Origin: Zymomonas sp.
Lineage (GTDB): Bacteria > Pseudomonadota > Alphaproteobacteria > Sphingomonadales > Sphingomonadaceae
Length of the DNA stretch: 10,000 bases
Assembly (NCBI RefSeq): GCF_020216885.1
Contig: NZ_JAIWON010000065.1
Coordinates: 1-10,000, forward strand
Direction: 5' to 3'
The notes below the pieces were generated by a model that did no database searches, was not told the origin of the DNA, and saw only the letters and a list, made by a program, of their open reading frames with translations. The position numbers and the translations under genes were made by a program. Shown piece after piece: positions 7,155 through 10,000 of this stretch (positions are counted from its first letter, which is position 1; every line of letters begins with the position of its first letter).

Positions 7155-7574
7155 CTAAAATTCTGGCCGACGCCGTGCCGATTTGACCATAGAACGCTTG
7201 CTTTTGCCGTCTAAACGTCGTTGCTTACTGGCATATGTGGCTTTGGTCGGTTTTCGTTTTTTGGGAATAAAAGTAGCTGAGCGGATTAGCTCGATGAGGC
7301 GTTCAAAAGCATCCTGCCGATTTAAAGGCTGATCCCTGAAACGTTGCGCCTGAATTACAAGAATACCTTTGTTGTTAATTCTTGATGCCGCTATTTCCCG
7401 TAAGCGGGTTATGACAAGTCCGGGTAAGCCAGAAATAGCTATATCAAAACGCAATTCTACAGCCGAAGAGACTTTATTCACATTTTGGCCACCGGGGCCT
7501 GAGGCTCTTATAAAATATTCTTTTATAGAATCTGAATCGATACTTATTCTTTGAGTAATAAAATACTTAGACAT
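7155..7574 (-). CDS. arfB: Alternative ribosome-rescue factor B (peptidyl-tRNA hydrolase ArfB/YaeJ)
   Basis: The 139-residue protein releases nascent chains from ribosomes stalled at the end of a truncated mRNA. The release-factor motif GGQ is at 28-30 within ASGPGGQNVNKVSSAVELRF, where it catalyses peptidyl-tRNA ester hydrolysis in the ribosomal P/A site region. The globular class I release-factor-like domain spans about 1-105. It is followed by a strongly basic, low-complexity tail (about 107-139, rich in Lys and Arg). In ArfB this tail lies in the empty mRNA channel and senses the missing mRNA. There is no codon-recognition domain, which separates it from RF1 and RF2. Length matches E. coli ArfB. 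The ATG at 7574 has no strong Shine-Dalgarno. The gene diverges from msrC across a 113-base gap. Confidence 0.96.
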   Translation of the reverse strand: MSKYFITQRISIDSDSIKEYFIRASGPGGQNVNKVSSAVELRFDIAISGLPGLVITRLREIAASRINNKGILVIQAQRFRDQPLNRQDAFERLIELIRSATFIPKKRKPTKATYASKQRRLDGKSKRSMVKSARRRPEF

Positions 7575-7596
7575 TGAATATAAATTCTAAAAAAAT

Positions 7597-7671
7597 GGGA
7601 TTTTTCTTTCTTATTGCGTAGATATTTTTTTCTAGGAGGGTATCTGTGGATTGAGGGATAGAAAAAATCCC
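7597..7671. promoter_or_regulatory. Inverted repeat in the arfB-msrC divergent intergenic region
   Basis: GGGATTTTT at 7597-7605 is matched by AAAAATCCC at 7663-7671, with further near-pairing inside (CT with AG after a one-base bulge). Between the arms is an AGGAGG at 7634-7639 that is too far (48 bases) from the msrC ATG to serve it. The arms could fold the msrC leader or form a protein-binding dyad serving both divergent genes. The arms are seen; function is inference. Confidence 0.3.
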
Positions 7672-7687
7672 GTTACTCTACTTTCCC

Positions 7688-8173
7688 ATGTTTTCTTTCT
7701 CGATCAATACCGGCAGCAAAAAAACGCTGTATAGCGATTTGTTGACTACCCTTAAAGAGTTACTTTCCGAAGAGGGTGACCCGATCGCTAATATGGCCAA
7801 TACGGCTGCTTTGATATGGACATATATGCCTGATCTAAATTGGGTCGGTTTTTATCGGGCTATCCGAAGCTATCTGATTTTGGGGCCTTTCCAAGGGAAG
7901 GTTGCCTGCGTCAAGATACCTTATGGTCAGGGCGTCTGTGGCACGGCTGCTGCGACTGGAAGGGTACAATGCGTGCGGGATGTTCACACATATCCCAATC
8001 ACATTTCCTGCGATCCTAGTGCTGCATCTGAATTGGTTATCCCTATAAGAGGACGTCAAAACCAGATTTTGGCGGTTATTGATCTTGAAAGTCCGACAAT
8101 GGGGCGTTTCGATGCTGAAGATGTCGAGGGTTGCGCTCGCCTGATGGAAGTTTTGGGACGGTTTCTTGGGTAA
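7688..8173 (+). CDS. msrC: Free methionine-R-sulfoxide reductase, GAF-domain (fRMsr)
   Basis: This 161-residue cytoplasmic enzyme reduces free methionine-(R)-sulfoxide, an oxidative-damage product, with electrons from thioredoxin. It is a single GAF domain. The three cysteines of the family are all present, at residues 74 (VACVKIP), 84 (GVCGTAAATG) and 108 (HISCDP). Their spacing of 10 and 24 is the same as Cys84, Cys94 and Cys118 of E. coli YebR, so the enzyme should be active and not a GAF sensor. Supporting blocks are NWVGFYR at 51-57 and SELVIPIR at 114-121. The ATG at 7688 has no Shine-Dalgarno directly before it, and an in-frame TGA at 7652 prevents extension far upstream. A GNAT gene starts 23 bases after the stop and is probably co-transcribed. 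Confidence 0.95.
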   Translation: MFSFSINTGSKKTLYSDLLTTLKELLSEEGDPIANMANTAALIWTYMPDLNWVGFYRAIRSYLILGPFQGKVACVKIPYGQGVCGTAAATGRVQCVRDVHTYPNHISCDPSAASELVIPIRGRQNQILAVIDLESPTMGRFDAEDVEGCARLMEVLGRFLG

Positions 8174-8196
8174 AATACTGGCTGTGGAGAATATGA

Positions 8197-8628
8197 ATGG
8201 CAAATATTGCTTATTCGATAAAAGAGATATCCCTTGCTGACTGCTTACCTATTCGTCAGGCTTATCTTTGGCCAAGCCTAACACAAGAAGAATGTGTTAC
8301 CGACGGGGATAAAAATGCCACGCATTTTGGTGTTTTTGTCGAGGATAAATTGTCTGGTTGTGCTTCTTTTCATCATCTGGAAGGGCATAAAAAACGGATC
8401 CGGCGTGTAGCTGTTTCTCCTGAATATCGGGGACAGGGATTAGGGACTGCGCTTTTAAAACATGCAATAGAAAAATTGATTACACCCGATTTGACCGAAA
8501 TATGGTTGAATGCCAGATTGCCTGCCCAAAATTTCTATCGCCGCCTCGGTTTTGAAACAATGGGTAAGACTTTCTTTGAAAGAGATGTCCAAGAAATAAG
8601 AATGGTGAAAAAATATCCGGTTGAATAA
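8197..8628 (+). CDS. GNAT-family N-acetyltransferase
   Basis: The 143-residue cytoplasmic protein carries the acetyl-CoA-binding motif A, VAVSPEYRGQGLGTALLKHA at 71-90, with the pyrophosphate-binding loop RGQGLG at 78-83. Motif B follows near the C-terminus (LNARLPAQNFYRRLGFE, 104-120), including the conserved FYRRLGF in which Tyr is a common general acid. It transfers acetyl from acetyl-CoA to an amine, but the substrate cannot be read from sequence. It resembles ElaA/YjaB-type small acetyltransferases in length and layout, without a secure subfamily. A GGAGA at 8186-8190 sits 6 bases before the ATG. The 23-base gap to msrC on the same strand suggests one operon. Confidence 0.92.
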   Translation: MANIAYSIKEISLADCLPIRQAYLWPSLTQEECVTDGDKNATHFGVFVEDKLSGCASFHHLEGHKKRIRRVAVSPEYRGQGLGTALLKHAIEKLITPDLTEIWLNARLPAQNFYRRLGFETMGKTFFERDVQEIRMVKKYPVE

Positions 8629-8712
8629 TCAAAAATTCTGAAATTATTTTCTGATTTTAGCCGTTACGACTTCTTCTGTTTGCTCTATAAAGAGATAAAA
8701 ACAGGTTATGTT

Positions 8713-9423
8713 ATGAAAATCCCTTTACCTATAAAACGCTCTATCTGGACGGCTTTGATCCTAGGGGGATTTACTTGCCCTTTATATGCCCAACTCGGCT
8801 ATTCCGGTAATTTTTCTGGTGATCCTGTTGTCAGATCAGTAGAAAGAGGCTCCCCCTATGTGATCCCACCTCCCAACAGCGATGCTCAAAGATCGGGTGT
8901 GTACCAAGATGGTAATGGCGGGCGTCGTTATGCTAATCCCGCTGGACAGAGATCCTTCCGTCAAGGGGATAAATTACCTTCTGAATGGCGATCCTATGGT
9001 CAAAGACTGCCTGACTGGGCTTATTATGGATTACCGGCTCCGGGGAATAATCAACAATGGGTGCGCTTTTATCAGGATATTTTTCTGATTGATGGTGTCG
9101 GGACTATTCTAGCCGTGGCAGGTCAAAATAATGGGCCAGCGGCTTATTATGACGGCTATTATGGGAATAATGGCTATGTTGGTGGGAATTATTACGCCCC
9201 CCCTGTAGGCTATGATGACTATTACAATTATGGCGGTGCTTATCAGCCTGCACCACCGCCGCCGCCACCACCCTCGGCTTCGATCCGAAAACGCCAATAT
9301 AAACAGCCTGAAGGCGCTGCGGTTTCTCCTGTAACCGAAGATGATGCCAATGGTTGGCGTTCTGATCCACCGCGACAAGGTGGCGTAAGTTATGATGAAC
9401 GGGAAGAATATACGCCACGCTAG
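8713..9423 (+). CDS. Secreted RcnB-like protein with low-complexity Tyr/Gly/Pro tail
   Basis: From the ATG at 8713 the protein has 236 residues. AGG at 8703-8705 lies 7 bases upstream, and a TTG at 8680 would add 11 residues that disrupt the signal peptide. Residues 1-26 form a signal peptide (basic start, hydrophobic core, cleavage after LYA), so the product is exported to the periplasm or beyond. A RcnB-like segment covers about 82-137. It has FRQGDKLPSEWR, then LPDWAYYGLPAPGNNQQWVRF, and ends with DIFLIDGVGTILAV. RcnB of E. coli is a periplasmic protein needed for nickel and cobalt homeostasis. Many alphaproteobacterial members have no known role, so the metal function is not assured. After the domain come a Tyr/Gly/Asn-rich stretch (about 145-178), a proline run (about 181-187) and a charged polar end. 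No rcnA-like exporter is nearby. Confidence 0.85.
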   Translation: MKIPLPIKRSIWTALILGGFTCPLYAQLGYSGNFSGDPVVRSVERGSPYVIPPPNSDAQRSGVYQDGNGGRRYANPAGQRSFRQGDKLPSEWRSYGQRLPDWAYYGLPAPGNNQQWVRFYQDIFLIDGVGTILAVAGQNNGPAAYYDGYYGNNGYVGGNYYAPPVGYDDYYNYGGAYQPAPPPPPPPSASIRKRQYKQPEGAAVSPVTEDDANGWRSDPPRQGGVSYDEREEYTPR

Positions 9424-9533
9424 AACAGGATTTAAAGGCTGGCCATTCTGATAATATTTTAAAAATTTTGGAGTGGTTACAGACTTTCTGTAGACAATAA
9501 TTTTCATTACTTCGATTGTAGATCGATAAGATT

Positions 9534-9553
9534 GGGGGCTGTTTCTTGCTCCC
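9534..9553 (+). terminator. Short GC-rich hairpin between the RcnB-like gene and pdhC
   Basis: GGGGGC at 9534-9539 can pair with GCTCCC at 9548-9553 (six pairs, one G-U) across an eight-base loop. TACTTGTTTTAT follows, a broken T-rich tract. It lies 110 bases after the RcnB-like stop and 150 before the pdhC start. It could be a weak terminator or structure in the pdhC leader. The 279-base gap holds no ORF I would support. Confidence 0.3.
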
Positions 9554-9702
9554 TACTTGTTTTATATCGAAAGAAAAATATCTTTTGGCTAGAATGTTTT
9601 AGAGAAATTCCAAGGTATTCTAGGGCTATTTTTTAAGTAAGTTAATTTAAAGGCTTCCTGCCTCTGGCAAACAGCCGTGAATAGAAAAAGGACCATGTCC
9701 GG

Positions 9703-10000
9703 ATGTCGATTGAAGTCAAAATGCCAGCGCTTTCGCCTACAATGACAGAAGGCACCCTTGCGAAATGGCTGGTAAAAGAAGGGGATGCTGTTAAGGCGGG
9801 CGATATTCTGGCCGAAATCGAAACCGATAAAGCGATTATGGAATTTGAAACGGTCGATGCGGGCATTATCGCCAAAATTCTAGTGCCGGAAGGTAGTGAA
9901 AATATTGCGGTAGGTCAGGTGATTGCTGTCATGGCCGAAGCTGGCGAAGATGTTTCGCAAGTCGCCGCTTCTGCTTCATCCCAGATATCAAAACCTTCTA
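9703..10000 (+). CDS. pdhC: Pyruvate dehydrogenase E2 (dihydrolipoyl acetyltransferase), N-terminal lipoyl domain, cut by window edge
   Basis: Ninety-nine residues are visible. They form one complete lipoyl domain (about 2-77) followed by the start of an Ala/Ser-rich linker. The lipoylated lysine is expected at 43 in the motif [10 protein letters not shown]. The opening [20 protein letters not shown] is typical of alphaproteobacterial pyruvate dehydrogenase. In E2 the swinging lipoyl arm carries acetyl from E1 to CoA. In Zymomonas and related bacteria E1-beta also starts with a lipoyl domain. E2 is preferred because no E1-alpha gene precedes it, and because the sequence resembles the Z. mobilis E2 as I remember it. 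The ATG at 9703 has AAGGA 10 bases upstream. Another ATG at 9695 is out of frame and too close to that site. Confidence 0.8.
   Translation, partial: MSIEVKMPALSPTMTEGTLAKWLVKEGDAVKAGDILAEIETDKAIMEFETVDAGIIAKILVPEGSENIAVGQVIAVMAEAGEDVSQVAASASSQISKPS

Noticed and set aside
8627..8658. AT-rich near-inverted repeat after the acetyltransferase gene
   Set aside because: It contains a bulge, is almost all A-T and has no clean T tract. Such structures are expected by chance here.
9109..9507. Minus-strand frame of 132 codons over the RcnB-like gene
   Set aside because: It is antisense to the low-complexity Tyr/Gly region. Its Ile/Val-rich translation is the mirror of that composition and not evidence for a gene.

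Overview
The window looks like chromosomal DNA of an alphaproteobacterium of the sphingomonad group. The best guess is Zymomonas mobilis or a close relative. The moderate base composition is low for sphingomonads, the genes are tightly packed, and the partial lipoyl-domain gene at the right edge closely resembles what I remember of the Z. mobilis pyruvate dehydrogenase E2. The species call rests on memory and family resemblance, not on a search. I see no rRNA, tRNA, CRISPR array, phage gene or insertion sequence.

Left part (1-4775): the minus strand carries the N-terminal third of a class A penicillin-binding protein, cut by the window edge. Thirty bases upstream of it lies a 656-residue multi-pass membrane protein that resembles GT-C glycosyltransferases. 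Divergent from these is a small GtrA-family membrane protein. It converges on a second large multi-pass GT-C-like membrane protein of unknown function.

Middle (4974-6143): a plus-strand gene encodes a dolichol-phosphate-mannose-synthase-like GT2 domain fused to a C-terminal GtrA domain. Together, 494-6143 holds the parts list of a polyprenyl-phosphate-sugar pathway. There is a synthase that loads sugar on the lipid carrier, GtrA-type membrane partners proposed to move it across the membrane, and two candidate GT-C enzymes that could use the lipid-linked sugar on the periplasmic side. The acceptor is unknown.

Right part (6248-10000): these are housekeeping and stress genes. They are an RluA-type pseudouridine synthase, then on the minus strand arfB (ribosome rescue) followed by a possible 38-residue small ORF. 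Next come free methionine-R-sulfoxide reductase (msrC) with a GNAT acetyltransferase 23 bases behind it, a secreted RcnB-like protein with a Tyr/Gly/Asn-rich and proline-rich tail, and the start of a pyruvate dehydrogenase E2 gene. Between arfB and the small ORF sits a 17-base tandem repeat. Several intergenic inverted repeats are recorded as weak regulatory candidates.
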